Part shown: positions 34,740 through 46,411 of the stretch, piece after piece
How positions within the stretch are numbered: the stretch's first letter is position 1
Layout: every line of letters starts with the position of its first letter
NCBI GenBank assembly: GCA_026874595.1
Contig: CM049320.1
Coordinates: 44,712,714 to 44,776,713 of the forward strand
Origin: Sipunculus nudus
Lineage: Eukaryota > Annelida > Sipuncula > Golfingiida > Sipunculidae
Length of the DNA stretch: 64,000 nt
Direction of reading: 5' to 3'
Made by a program: the position numbers and the translations under genes
The notes under the pieces: generated by a model
The model's input: only the letters and a program-made list of their open reading frames with translations
Told to the model about the DNA's origin: nothing
Database searches by the model: none

Positions 34740-35805
34740 TTCACTTAATCAGAACGGCTTGTTCGGTTAAAATATATTTATTGGTGCTGAACATTGAAAC
34801 AACAATTACTCAAAATACAATACAAATATAATTTTTTAGTATTTAGTATTTTTATTAGATCTTTTTTTTTACTTAAGGCGAAACTACCTCCCAAGTCCAA
34901 GGGAGAACTTAAGTATGAAATAAAGCAGTTCCATCCATACCGTCGAGCAGGTCGTTTTTTGCCAGCGATTTAGTTGAAACACTACTCACGGAAATGCCGG
35001 TAAATTCGTGCACGGCTGTCAGAAGCAGATTTCGCTCGATTTTTTTTTATTTTACTTTTATTGGAGGTTTATCGCCTCCATTTTTTTAATGCTAGCTAAA
35101 CTAACTATAGGCACATATGCAGAAAACTCCATTCCGGTTTGGGACTACATGACAGGGCGGTCTTACGCGGTTCTTCCCATTTTATATCCTGATGTTAACC
35201 AGGCCCGACGACTACTGCACCTGTGGGCCCAGGGTTGGTAGTCGTCCCCACTGCTTGGTCATACCACCGAGGAAACCCCGAAAGGCGCATTTCTGTGTGA
35301 GTTTACACGGCCGTTGGGCACGACCTTTCCATTAAGCATGTAGAGCGCTCACCCTTGTTGGGGCCGACCGTGAAAAAACTCACCGCCTCGGCTGAGATTT
35401 GAACTCACGATCTCCCGGCATTGAGTCCCATGCTCTACCCTTGAGCCACAGAAGCCGGTTCGCTGGACCCTTTTGAGACAGAGTGAATCTATGTCCTGCC
35501 CTGTTAAAGTTCCTATATACTCTTCTTAGAGTGGAAACCTTCCATGTTAAGTTTACTCACGGTTTCCTTCGACAGTTCGTTTTCATTACTCCATGAATCG
35601 AAGTCAAAATGTCCACCCATCTTGTAAAGCAGAAACCAGGAGTCCAGAAACACGGCTCAGAGAAAAAACACAAACTGCCAATGTAACACAAGACCCGGTC
35701 GGTTAGCAAACATACCGACACCCAACCGCCGGCAGACATGCACGGGCAAAGACTTGCGCGTTAGGGATCACCAGCCTGATTAAAGCACAATAACTGTTTT
35801 GTTAT
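34740..35805. other. 1.07-kb insert interrupting the 41-bp satellite
   Basis: Non-satellite DNA between two satellite blocks. It contains the tRNA-like SINE at about 35205-35463. The remainder is unrecognised, and no target duplication is visible at the edges. Confidence 0.55.
35205..35463 (-). mobile_element. tRNA-derived SINE
   Basis: On the minus strand from 35460: a box-A-like TGGCTCAAGGGTAGAGC (D stem GCTC/GAGC), then a box-B-like GTGAGTTCAAATCTC (T arm TGAG/CTCA), and CGGCT near the start pairing with AGCCG after the T arm. This is the 5' tRNA-like head of a SINE with an internal Pol III promoter. The body runs on to about 35205 and contains a 'gactac...gtagtc' inverted repeat. The anticodon stem is poor, so a functional tRNA gene is unlikely. 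Confidence 0.6.
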
Positions 35806-38335
35806 TGTTTACGTTAATCCGGCCGCTCGCTGTCAGGTGGTCGAATGTCTGTGTTAATCCGGCCCTCGCTGTCCCCGTATTCGTTTGTCTGTGTTTATCC
35901 AGCCGCTCTTTGTCCTCATGTTCGTTAGTCTGTGTTAATCCGGTCACTCGCTGTCTTCGTGGTTGTTTGTCTTTGTTAATCCGGCCGCTCGTTGTCCTCC
36001 TGTTCGTTTGTCTTTGTCAATCCATCCGCTTGTTGTCCTCCTGTTCGTTTGTCAGTGTTAATCCAGCCGCTCGTTGTCCTCATGTTCGTTTGTCTGTGTT
36101 AATCCATCCGCTCGTTGCCCTCGTGTTCGTTTGTCTGTGTTAATCCAGCCGCTCTTTGTCCTCGTGTTCGTTTGTCTGCGTTAATCCGGCCGCTCACTGT
36201 CCTCGTGTTCGTTTGTTTGTGTTAATCCGGTCGCTTGTTGTCCTCGTGTTCGTTTGTCTGTGTTGATCCGGCCGCTTGCTGTCCTCGTGTTCGTTTGTCT
36301 GTGTTAATCCGGCCGCTTGTTGTCCTCGTGTTTGTTTGTCTGTGTTAATCCATCCGCTCGTTGTCCTCCTGTTCGTTTGTGTGTGTTAATCCGGCCGCTC
36401 GTTGTCCTCTTGTTCGTTTGTCTGTGTTAATCCGGCCGCTTGTTGTCCTCGTGTTCGTTTGTCTGTGTTGATCCGGCCGCTTGCTGTCCTTCTATTCCTT
36501 TATCTGTGTTAATTCCGCCGCTCGTTGTCCTCGTGTTCGTTTGTCCGTTTTAAACCAGCAGCTCACTGTTCTTGTTTTCGCTTGTCTGTGTTAATACGGC
36601 CGCTTGTTGTCCTCGTGTTCGTTTGTCTTTGTTAATCCATCCGCTCGTTGCCCTCCTGTTCGTTTTTCAGTGTTAATCCAGCCGCTCGTTGTCCTCATGT
36701 TCGTTTGTCTGTGTTAATCCATCCGCTCGTTGCCCTCATGTTCGTTTGTCTGTGTTAATCCAGCCGCTCTTTGTCCTCCTGTTTGTTTGTCTGCGTTAAT
36801 CAGGCCGCTCGTTGTCCTCGAGTTCGTTTGTCTGTGTTAATCCGGTCGCTTGTTGTCCTCGTGTTCGTTTGTCTGTGTTGATCCGGCCGCTTGCTGTCCT
36901 CGTGTTCGTTTGTCTGTGTTAATCCGGCCGCTTGTTGTCCTCGTGTTTGTTTGTCTGTGTTAATCCATCCGCTCGTTGTCCTCCTGTTCGTTTGTCTGTG
37001 TTAATCCGGCCGCTCGTTGTCCTCTTGTTCGTTTGTCTGTGTTAATCCGGCCGCTTGTTGTCCTCGTGTTCGTTTGTCTGTGTTGATCCGGCCGCTTGCT
37101 GTCCTCCTATTCCTTTATCTGTGTTAATTCCGCCGCTCGTTGTCCTCGTGTTCGTTTGTCCGTTTTAAACCAGCAGCTCACTGTTCTTGTTTTCGCTTGT
37201 CTGTGTTAATACGGCCGCTTGTTGTCCTCGTGTTCGTTTGTCTTTGTTAATCCATCCGCTCGTTGCCCTCCTGTTCGTTTTTCAGTGTTAATCCAGCCGC
37301 TCGTTGTCCTCATGTTCGTTTGTCTGTGTTAATCCATCCGTTCGTTGCCCTCATGTTCGTTTGTCTGTGTTAATCCAGCCGCTCTTTGTCCTCCTGTTTG
37401 TTTGTCTGCGTTAATCAGGCCGCTCGTTGTCCTCGTGTTCGTTTGTCTGTGTTGATCCGGCCGTATGTTGTCCTCGTGTTCGTTTGTCTGTGTTGATCCG
37501 GCCGCTTGCTGTCCTCGTGTTCGTTTGTCTGTGTTAATCCGGCCGCTTGTTGTCCTCGTGCTCGTTTGTCTGTGTTAATCCATCCGCTCGTTGTCCTCCT
37601 GTTCGTTTATCTGTGTTAATTCCGCCGCTCGTTGTCCTTGTGTTCGTTTGTCCGTTTTAATCCAGCCGCTCTTTGTTCTTGTTTTCGCTTGTCTGTGTTA
37701 ATCCGGCCGCTTGTTGTCCTCGTGTTCGTTTGTCTTTGTTAATCCATCCGCTCGTTGTCCTCCTGTTCGTTTGTCTGTGTTAATCCGGCCGCTCGTTGTC
37801 CTCGTGTTCGTTTGTCTGTGTTAATCCGGCCGCTTGTTGTCCTCGTGTTCGTTTGTCTGTGTTGATCCGGCCGCTTGCTGTCCTCGTGTTCGTTTGTCTG
37901 TTAATCCAGCCGCTCGTTGTCCTCGTGTTCGTTTGTCTGTGTTAATCCGGCCGCTTGTTGTCCTCGTGTTCGTTTGTCTGTGTTGATCCGGCCGCTTGCT
38001 GTCCTCGTGTTCGTTTGTCTTTGTTAATCCATCCGCTCGTTGTCCTCCTGTTCGTTTGTCTGTGTTAATCCGGCCGCTCGTTGTCCTCCTGTTCGTTTGT
38101 CTGTGTTAATCCGGCCGCTTGTTGTCCTCCTGTTTGTTTGATTGTGTTGATCCGGCCGCTTGCTGTCCTCGTGTTCGTTTGTCTGTGTTAATCCAGCCGC
38201 TCGTTGTCCTCGTGTTGCTTGTCTGTGTTAATCCCGCCGCTCGTTGTCCTTGATCCGGTCACTCGCCGTCTTCGTGTTTGTTTGTCTTTGTTAATCCGGC
38301 CGCTCGTTGTCCTCGTGTTCGTTTGTCTGTGTTAG
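35806..38335. repeat. 41-bp satellite, right block with 615-bp higher-order repeat
   Basis: About 62 units of 41 bp ('ccgctcgttgtcctcgtgtt', 'cgtttgtctgtgttaatccg', 'g'). Rare variant monomers recur at exactly 615 bp (15 units): 'taaaccagcagctcac' at 36551 and 37166, and 'tattcctttatctg' at 36493 and 37108. A third, shorter copy follows 492 bp (12 units) later at 37606. The open frame at 35799-36143 is a satellite artefact. Confidence 0.93.
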
Positions 38336-38339
38336 ATTC

Positions 38340-39055
38340 TTTTTTCTAGTACTGTTGTCACGTGATTTTCGTCAAAAGTAGTGGTGGGCCGATCATCGAG
38401 TTTTATCGAAAGTCAGTCGGTTTGCTGCCACTTTCAAGCCCTCGATTACCAAAGGCAACTATCGATTACATCATAATCATGATAATGAGTCTTTGTTCCC
38501 AAATAACTTCTGTATGTAACTGAGTTTACCGTGCACGGTAGATGCGAGAACGGAGAACGTAATTAGCGGGGAGTTTTGTAACGAGATGTACATTGCACAA
38601 TATAGGCGGTAAGGCGTTCAAATGCTCCATAAATTCTCCGGGTCTATGCAGCAAGTAGATGTCCTGGATTGTGGTTTAATTCTTGATTATTATACATAAT
38701 TAAAATGAAACTTTTAAAAGCATATTTTACTTATAATAGGAAAATATAAAAAGGCAAAAACTTCTTTTCTTAAGGTAGAATTACTAAGACATGCGGGCTT
38801 GGTTAAGAAAGTACAGTTCACAGAAAACTGCATGTTTCTTTATATTTGCCTGAACCGATTATTAATCGATCATCGAACGGTTTGCTCAAACCGATGATCG
38901 ATTATGAAAAGGGAACCGACTCCCACCACCAGTCAAAAGATGTGGTGTTTTAATGGCCGACCTATGGAAACTACTAGCCGGCGAGCGCTTTCCGACCAAG
39001 ACATTATCTCTTCATAAAGGGGGGTTTTATTAAACGAGATGAGTAATGCTGGCTC
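38340..39055. other. intron 1, nothing recognised
   Basis: No gene. 'accgatta...aatcgatcatcga' and 'ttcgatgatcggt..' form small imperfect inverted repeats at about 38395-38460 and 38855-38900, perhaps ends of a ~520-bp foldback element. Confidence 0.3.
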
Positions 39056-39057
39056 AA

Positions 39058-41294
39058 TTTTTTTAGCTCAGCTGACTTTCAGTCATGCTGTGCTATAGCG
39101 ATGGGTCTTTGTCCGTGGTCCTTCCGCCTGGCGGTACGTCAGATTGTAATCGTAAGGGCTAGGATCATGAACCCTATGCATTCTTAGAGGTTCAAAAAAG
39201 ATCTTCTTGTAAACCTGAAATTAGGTCACTGCGACCTATATTCTCCGAGTTACGGGGTGCGTTTGCTTCCTGCAGAATTAATTCTTATAGCCACAATTTT
39301 TATCCCACATCTTCCATCTTTCACATATTCACCACCTACTAACAGGTGAAGAACCATAATCAATTTGAGGTCACAAGGTCAAAGGTCAAGATCACAGAAC
39401 CCACTTCTTTGAAAAGCTTGTGGATGCATTTTAAGCCAAACCTTTCATCCCAAACCTTTGATCTTCCTTATATGGCTCACATACCTAGTGGGAGAAGAAT
39501 CCTATAGGTTTTGAGGTCACAAGGTCAAAGGTCAAGGTCACAGGATCCACTTCTTTAAAGAGGTTGTGGACACATTTCAAGCTAGACATTTCCTCCAAAC
39601 CTTCCAGCGTTGACATATCGCTTCTCTGCCAACAGGGGGTAAGACCTGTTGACTTTGAGGTCATAGGTCAAGTTCACCACACCTACTTCTTATGTCTTTT
39701 ACATATGCCCCGTCTATGGATAACTCAATTTGATTCAAACTTCTTATTTATGGGTCTTTTTGCTTAAAGAAATAAATTATTGATTTTAAGGTCAGCTGGT
39801 CAGGAGGTTAAAGGTTGCAGATCAAAGTTATTCACACATTGTTTGCCAAGTGATTACTCAAGTTTTAAGTGGTTAGTAGTTTAAGTGGTTTGTAGTTACC
39901 CATCACTGTAGAAATAATCCAATTGATATGTGGACAAAAGGCCAAGGTCATAGGTCAGTGATGTTTCACTATGAACTTACTTTGTATACTATCTCTATTT
40001 TTCTTGTATATACCACTGCACTCCAACTGGTACATCTCATTGTATTGCCGTAATTGTGAGTGACACTTGTGATATATGATTTCCTTTGTATCAGCCATGT
40101 GAAAGATAAGAATATCATTAGTGCATAACAAAAACAATGTTGCCCGAGGCAGGCTTGACACTTAGAGTATTGTATTGAGGTTTAGCTACTGATTTATAAG
40201 ATGATTGGAACTTATTTTTTAGTTTATTCTGTGGAATCATAGCAATAAACTTAGTTTCCTAGATATCTTAATATTATTTAAACAAATCAATAGATATACC
40301 AGCACGTGTTTGTTCTGATAATTTGTGGGTCTGTACTTGGATTTAGGATGGCTATATTTGTTTTACAAGACTTCTGGTGATGCTTCCTGTATTTCCTTTC
40401 TTTCAGGTTGTGCAGTTTACCTACCCTGCTGACCCATCTAAAAAGCAAGGTTATAGTTAAAAAAATATTGGTCTTACGCTTTTTACATTTGCATGTCGAG
40501 AAATATGATATGAAAGCTCTCCAACTTGATCATGCCTTTTGAATTGTTTTGGACATTCGTTAATGTAACATTCTTTGGAGAAATTGCCACAAGTTTGGTC
40601 TCTTATTGGAGGATGTGTGATATCAAATGTCATACTTGTCAGAAATCCATTATGTCTGCTAGGTAGCCACCTTAGAAATCCTTTTGTCAGTGCAGTTGCT
40701 GTGATTTTTTTTAATGTTTGCTCCCTTTAAAAGGATGTTTGATGTCGGATATCAGACCTGACAGAAATCCAAATGTGGCCACCAGGTAGCCATTTTAAAT
40801 TCCTTTTGAACATATTATCTCAAGAACTGTTAAGGTGAATGCAGTGGGACATATATTAAGTAATCTTGCAAAGTATTGGATCAATGATTTCTTTAAAAAT
40901 AATAACATCATTTATGAAAGTTGGTTTGTATTGCATTAAAATTCAAACGGAAGCATCCGTTTCTCAATAATTCTTGCATGGATTTTCTTGATTTCTTGCT
41001 TTATGTGTTGACCTAATATTTTGCCTTTGTGGTGTTCTTTTTTAGACTGATGGGTATCAATTAAGCTATGGGATTAGTTCTGTTAGCTCAACAGCCATAC
41101 ATTTTGCTTCAGACCATTAAGTCACCGTGTTTTATCTGGACATATGTGATAAATATTTCTATAATCATAGAAAGTTTCAACTAAATTGGCAAATAGGTTC
41201 TTCAAAATTTTGATTGGAAGTTGTGAATCTCAGTCCATGATGTCGCTGGTCATGCTTGGCAGCTGAGCGTCATGACCCATGGGTCACTTGTTTT
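39058..41294. mobile_element. 2.4-kb interspersed repeat, copy 3
   Basis: Aligns end to end with the copies at 5411 and 15241. It keeps the 'agctcagctgactttcagtc' opening and the GACCCATGGGTC palindrome (41274-41285) with 'acttgtttt' close. It lacks an internal block of about 0.2-0.4 kb present in the other copies: the join is at about 39690, where 'cacctacttcttatg' runs straight into 'tcttttacatatgccccg'. AGGTCAAAGGTCA occurs at 39376 and 39522. Non-coding. Confidence 0.85.
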
Positions 41295-41339
41295 ATTTTA
41301 AAATGTAAAAAAAATCAATGGGGTATTGTTTCAATAAGA

Positions 41340-41640
41340 TAATTATGTACAAATATGTTAACATTTATTTTGTGGTGCTCGTAGCAAGAAATTGATAACT
41401 GAGTATGTTGAGCTGGGATACCTGGTCAGAGATACAGTTAACATTTGCGAACCAGGAACTGGCGCGGGAGCATTTAAATTTGCTAAGAAGTATGACCTTT
41501 TACATATATTATTTTATTGTGTTTGGCATATGAAGGATAGATTGATGTGAGGGAGATTTGAAAGATGAATTAAATGCTCGCTTTAGGCAAGGAAGCTGCC
41601 TTAAAAAAGAAAAGGGGAAAATGCATACCTCATTAGTAGA
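41340..41640 (+). repeat. dispersed repeat, copy B (pairs with 3301-3595)
   Basis: Same block order as 3301-3595: 'acatttattttgtggtgct', 'gcaagaaattgata', 'cctggtcag', 'gcgaacca', 'gcatt', 'ttgatgtgagg', 'atgcatacctc'. It lies directly after the 2.4-kb repeat. Confidence 0.65.
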
Positions 41641-41644
41641 TCTA

Positions 41645-43915
41645 TGCATCGTCTTGGTGTGCAGTGAACTTCACCTGACACCTGTTGTAAATAGGTAGAC
41701 GGGATCAGTCTTTAAGTAAAACAGATTTATAATATTAAACATTGTGTTTATAGAGACAAAGATTAATGATGCATTTAACGTGGAAAATCACTCAAAGTAA
41801 GGTATAATATAATATATTTTCTATGGACTAAAAGATGTATTTAAGGTGGGAAACCTATTCGAGATTTAATTGTACATAAAGACAGATAATAAAGGCAAAT
41901 ATTGACTGAAGAGATAGGACCGATGACACGTTTTGACAGACGTTGATTGGATGATCGGATGATAGTATTAGTAGGCCTAACATAAATATGATGAAATATA
42001 TCTTCATTTTAAAGATGCAATCCTGCGCCGTCACTTCACGAAGAAACATCTATAAAGTTGCAAAGCGTAATATTAAAGATTGACTAAAATGTTTCATTAT
42101 CTATTGCCGGAGTGCAAATACAGTTCTGTCATTGTGACATACTGATCACAAGCTTTGCAAAAACTGATGGGCGTCGCTTGCTCGGACGGAGAAGGCCGGG
42201 TAGCATATAAACCTAATGGTTGAGAAAAAAAAACATAGCAAGGTACATGTATAAGCAATGAATGTATTTCCGAGGGCTACCAGAGGGTACCGATGCTAAT
42301 TATATGATAAAAACACGTTTATTTATTATTCAGTAACCATGATGCAAGTAAATTGCACCACGGTAACCGTCATGCACTACGGTAACCGTCATGCACCACG
42401 GTAACCGGTGTGCAGCAAGTGGATTTAAAAGTAAAATTAGATCAAAGGAAAAACACCGCATATGGGTTAGGTTTAATTCCTCCTTTTGACATATGACCAG
42501 TGTTATTTGTGTATACTGTTTATTACGTATCACGTTATTACGTGATTTCGGCCCCATCACTTGCCACTTTGTTCAAAGCTCATGCTATAATTAAGCGAGC
42601 GACCTGTTCAAGGAAGATACTAGGCTATTAGGGTTTATCATTAGTAACAACATATTTTTAGGCTGTGAGGCACTGGCAAAAATGTTTTTCCACTCTGGAT
42701 CTTGACTGAATTGCTTTATCAACGGGGTAAAACTTCGGCTCTGTGTGTATGGAGAGCTATCACTTACTGTGTACTAGCCGGAGTAAACCAAACTCAGTAT
42801 CAGACAGGGGCGTCCATACAGGTTCGATGTGTGTGTGTGTGTGCGGGGGGGGGGGGGGTTAATATAAATCTCCTCCCCTCCGCTTTCAGAGAATAGCATT
42901 TATATACTGGAAATAGTATTCTGTTTCGCCATCTAACCACTGGGATTTTGGACAAGATATATATGCATACATATACCTGCCCATATATAAGAATATTTCA
43001 ATTGTATATGTTATATCTTTCAATTATAATGTCCATAACATTTTATTTTGTAATGTTGTTTTACACAATTCTGCTAAATAATTGTAGTACAACTTGACAA
43101 ACACAGAAATTAGAAATTGGTGACTGAAACTATAATAACACAATAAATTTACTTAAGATACAGCTATTTTGCAGTATTTTAAAAAGGGTTTAGCATCACA
43201 GCATCTCAACATATAATTTAGTCATTGTGGGTTTAAGAAAAATGATAATTGCAAAAATTTTATAAATTGAAAAAGAAGGGTGCAAACAGATGTTTTTCTG
43301 TTTCCCACAGGTGTTACATGTAGGTGTCACCAGATGACTGAGACTTTGTATTTTAGGTATAGGGAGTATGACCAGTTAATTGTTTTGCAAGTTTTGTTTA
43401 TTTTTTTAGAGTATCATGTTTTGCCATTAGCGTGAGAAACTCAGGAAACTCAAATTAGTGTAAATTTCAAAGCAGTTTTGTAATCAGTAGGTGCCACCTG
43501 CATCTTTTGATGTTCTTTTCTATGAAGCATAGACTCGTGAGAACCGATCTTGTATGACGGTCTCCATAGTTACTGTGTCTAGTACACGACACCTTAAGGT
43601 CTTATGATCCTCAACTAACCTTGGTTTAATTAAGCTTTTGAATTCATATTAATATGATATATAAACATATTTGGAATCCTTAGAATATCCCCTGTTAGAT
43701 GAGAGATATATGAACATTGTAACTTTGTAACATTGTGATTAAACATTTTAAATAATTTATTTTTTATTTTTTTAACGCGATATATCTCACATTTGGCAAA
43801 CAGTTTGTATGTAACAATAGTATCACATGAAAGTACATATAAATATGTCCAGCCGCTTTTTTTTTATTGTGTGTTTATAATCTTTTTTTATATTGAATTT
43901 TCAATTAAAAAAAAA
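41645..43915. other. intron 1, no gene; small repeats
   Basis: A short 'ccacggtaaccgtcatgca' tandem (about 42358-42410, three units) and a TG/G run at 42827-42857. No exon recognised. Confidence 0.4.
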
Positions 43916-43922
43916 TATGATC

Positions 43923-44010
43923 CAAACAATGCATTTTTTTAATGGTAGTTATCTGCTTAAGTAAAGCAAACAATGCATTTTTTTAATGGTAGTTATCTGC
44001 TTAAGTAAAG
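43923..44010. repeat. 44-bp tandem duplication
   Basis: 'caaacaatgcatttttttaa', 'tggtagttatctgcttaagt', 'aaag' occurs twice head to tail with no visible difference, so it is recent. Confidence 0.9.
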
Positions 44011-44029
44011 CAGATATAAAACTTATCTA

Positions 44030-46200
44030 TATGCAAAGTTTGACAACTCTACATGTGGTTGTTTTTAGAAATATCACGCCGATGACCGTGCAGTCTGTTG
44101 AAAACAGTTGGGAAAAGTAATCTCGTTTTCAACGGGTAACAGCCTACAGGAATATCAGCGCAAGTGACAGTCATATATTTTCCTTATATATTTTGATCTG
44201 AATTGGTTTCGATAAAAAAAATTAAAAATTGAATAGTTTGTAATGGTGAAAAAGACGAAATTTTAACATGAAATGACATCTCAAGAACTGTCAAACAGAA
44301 GTAGACGCTGCTTGCTGCTCCGAGTTGCTGGTCATCGGTAATTAGGTCATGGGCCACCGATCCGAGACAAGCGTCAGGTGTGAAGTGACTGATTAGCAAC
44401 GATTATTCTAATCACTCTGAGCAAACATTCGAACTGCAAATGTATCCCCTGCTCACAATCATACTTGAACACTGTAGACACGAAATCACTAGCAGCGAGA
44501 CCTGCTAGTAAACCAATATAATCCCAGAATGACGAAACCTATACATTACCGAATATTGAATAGGCATATTTAGCATAAAATTAGATATATTTGTTGTTAA
44601 ACTTTCTTGAATGACACATCTTTATACTTTAAAACTGTATCCAGACTTTTAATATAGTTTTAAATTAAAAAAAAATCATCGAATCCCGATGTTGATTGAC
44701 AGCGTTCCCGAACAAGAACCCAACTGGCTTTTATGTATTATCCAGCTTTTGAATATATACAAATTACAAAGACATATTTAATATTTAGCATAAAATAAGA
44801 CAAGATAATAACATGGGTGAAATAGTTTTAAGCCCAAGCAAGGTAAAGTTTACTGGAATAACAATTTAGGGCAGTGACACGTACAGACCTAAACAAAATT
44901 CTACGATCTGCATAATAGTTCAGGGATAAGAGTACAGGGGAAGTGTTTGCAGTAATAAGTGTCAATAATAATCAAGTGCCGGTAATAAAGCTAAGTACAG
45001 TCCAGCACTGACCAGCGCCTCTTCACGCCTGTCAACCATCGATGTGCCGTGCACCGCATGTAAATAGTTAACCAATAAGCAATTGAATACCCTGTTGGTT
45101 TGCGCCGAGCTGACGGTTGTCCTGTATACACCCCACGTGGGATTGACATCTGAAATTTCAATTGATACAATATAACGCCAGAAAAGTGTTTATGTGACAA
45201 GATAGATATAAAAAACAACTATAAGGTCACGGTTTTGTCAAAAATGTCAATTTTATGATTTTTGACGATTATTATACCTTAACTGCGAACTTGCTTTGGG
45301 TAGCTTTCCCCCGGAATCGTCTCCGGGGGCTTGTCGGCGTTCGGTTTGATGTGTGTTGACAACGGACATCGTGGATGGGGATGATGATTGTGACGTCAGG
45401 AGTCTTACATAAGGCGTAAATCCAAGCTATCTTGAGAAGAGCTGGAGCGCTTCTTGAATGTTGCGTCACCTGAGCGTGCTTCAGCAGTCCAACAGGCTGG
45501 TCAGCTAACTTCTGTGAGTCCAGATGGGCGATCGCGTCAGTGGTTGTTGACAGCCTACGTTTGAGGAAGGCCACCTTATTGATGCTCATACTGTAAAGTA
45601 CTTCAGAGACAGTTATATTGTTTGCTGAAGGCAGGCATTCTTGTGATGGTGCGAGCTCATAGGAACAGGTAAGGGGACTTTGTCTTAATGCAAAGCTGTG
45701 ATGGTGCTAAGTTTCGCTAGAGAGTGCGTTTGTTCGGTATCTGGAGATTGTTAGGTAACTGGAGGGCTATAGTAGACTGCAGCTGAGACAACCGTTGATT
45801 CAGGGTTCCACAGAAACACTCGGTGTGCGACACGCAAATAGTGATATATGGAGGATGAACTATTATACCGCAATATGAACCAGTCGTGTGTACACATGGA
45901 TTACGCCAGGGACCACCAGAACCTGTAAACGTCACGTGAGAGCGAGAGGTCATGTGATCTGGAACATTTGGAACTGTGTCTATATTCGGAGGATTAGTTT
46001 TTTGATGATTAATGGTCACTGTGAACAATCGTGATTACTGCTTTATTTGTGTTTACGGCACCCCCCCCCCGAGATCTGTAAGTAACCCGTTTATTTTTTA
46101 ATATATTTTTTGTTATAATGCGACTGTCTTAAGAGTTTTCTTTGAGTGTGTTAATGTCTGTTATTTTGACTGACTGAAAAGAACTTGGAAGTTCACATCC
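44030..46200. other. intron 1, no gene recognised
   Basis: Minus-strand frames of 105 and 103 codons (45589-45272 and 46028-45717) were examined; no family motif is visible. A C run lies at about 46061-46070. Confidence 0.35.
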
Positions 46201-46259
46201 CCGGTGGTGTGATGGTAGATGACCTGGTTGTAATGTAGGTTTTTGTTGGTTCCCCCTAG

Positions 46260-46411
46260 GTTTTGGATGTAGGTGACCTGGTTGTGATGCCGGGTGTTGT
46301 GGATTGTCATGTACATGTCAATGAACCGGGAAGGACAGAGTGGGAGGGATTTCAGACAGCGACTAAAGCAGCCGCCGCGGGAGGAGTCACCACCATTGTT
46401 GACATGCCATT
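46260..46411 (+). CDS. ALN: allantoinase, coding exon 2 (metal-binding motif)
   Basis: Encodes residues 46-95 plus two bases of codon 96. It begins [15 protein letters not shown] and contains the diagnostic [15 protein letters not shown] block and then [10 protein letters not shown]. His62 and His64 form the amidohydrolase His-x-His metal-binding pair. NEPGR-EWEG followed by VDMPL separates allantoinase from dihydropyrimidinase and dihydroorotase. Acceptor ttccccctag|gtt joins in phase 0 to exon 1. The donor is cca tt|GTAAGT, phase 2. If the donor is ignored, the next codons read TTG TAA, an immediate stop. Both borders of this exon are duplicated in the flanking introns: a 54-bp offset copy upstream and the ~67-bp minisatellite downstream. 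Confidence 0.93.

Noticed and set aside
35385-35460. Functional tRNA gene on the minus strand
   Set aside because: The D and T arms pair but the anticodon stem does not form a proper five-pair helix, and the sequence continues into a SINE body.
35806-38335. 114-codon and other open frames in the 41-bp satellite
   Set aside because: The period is not a multiple of three, and the frames are low-complexity translations of the satellite.
45272-46028. Two ~100-codon minus-strand frames in intron 1
   Set aside because: No recognisable motif and no matching splice sites or neighbours; length is not exceptional for this much sequence.
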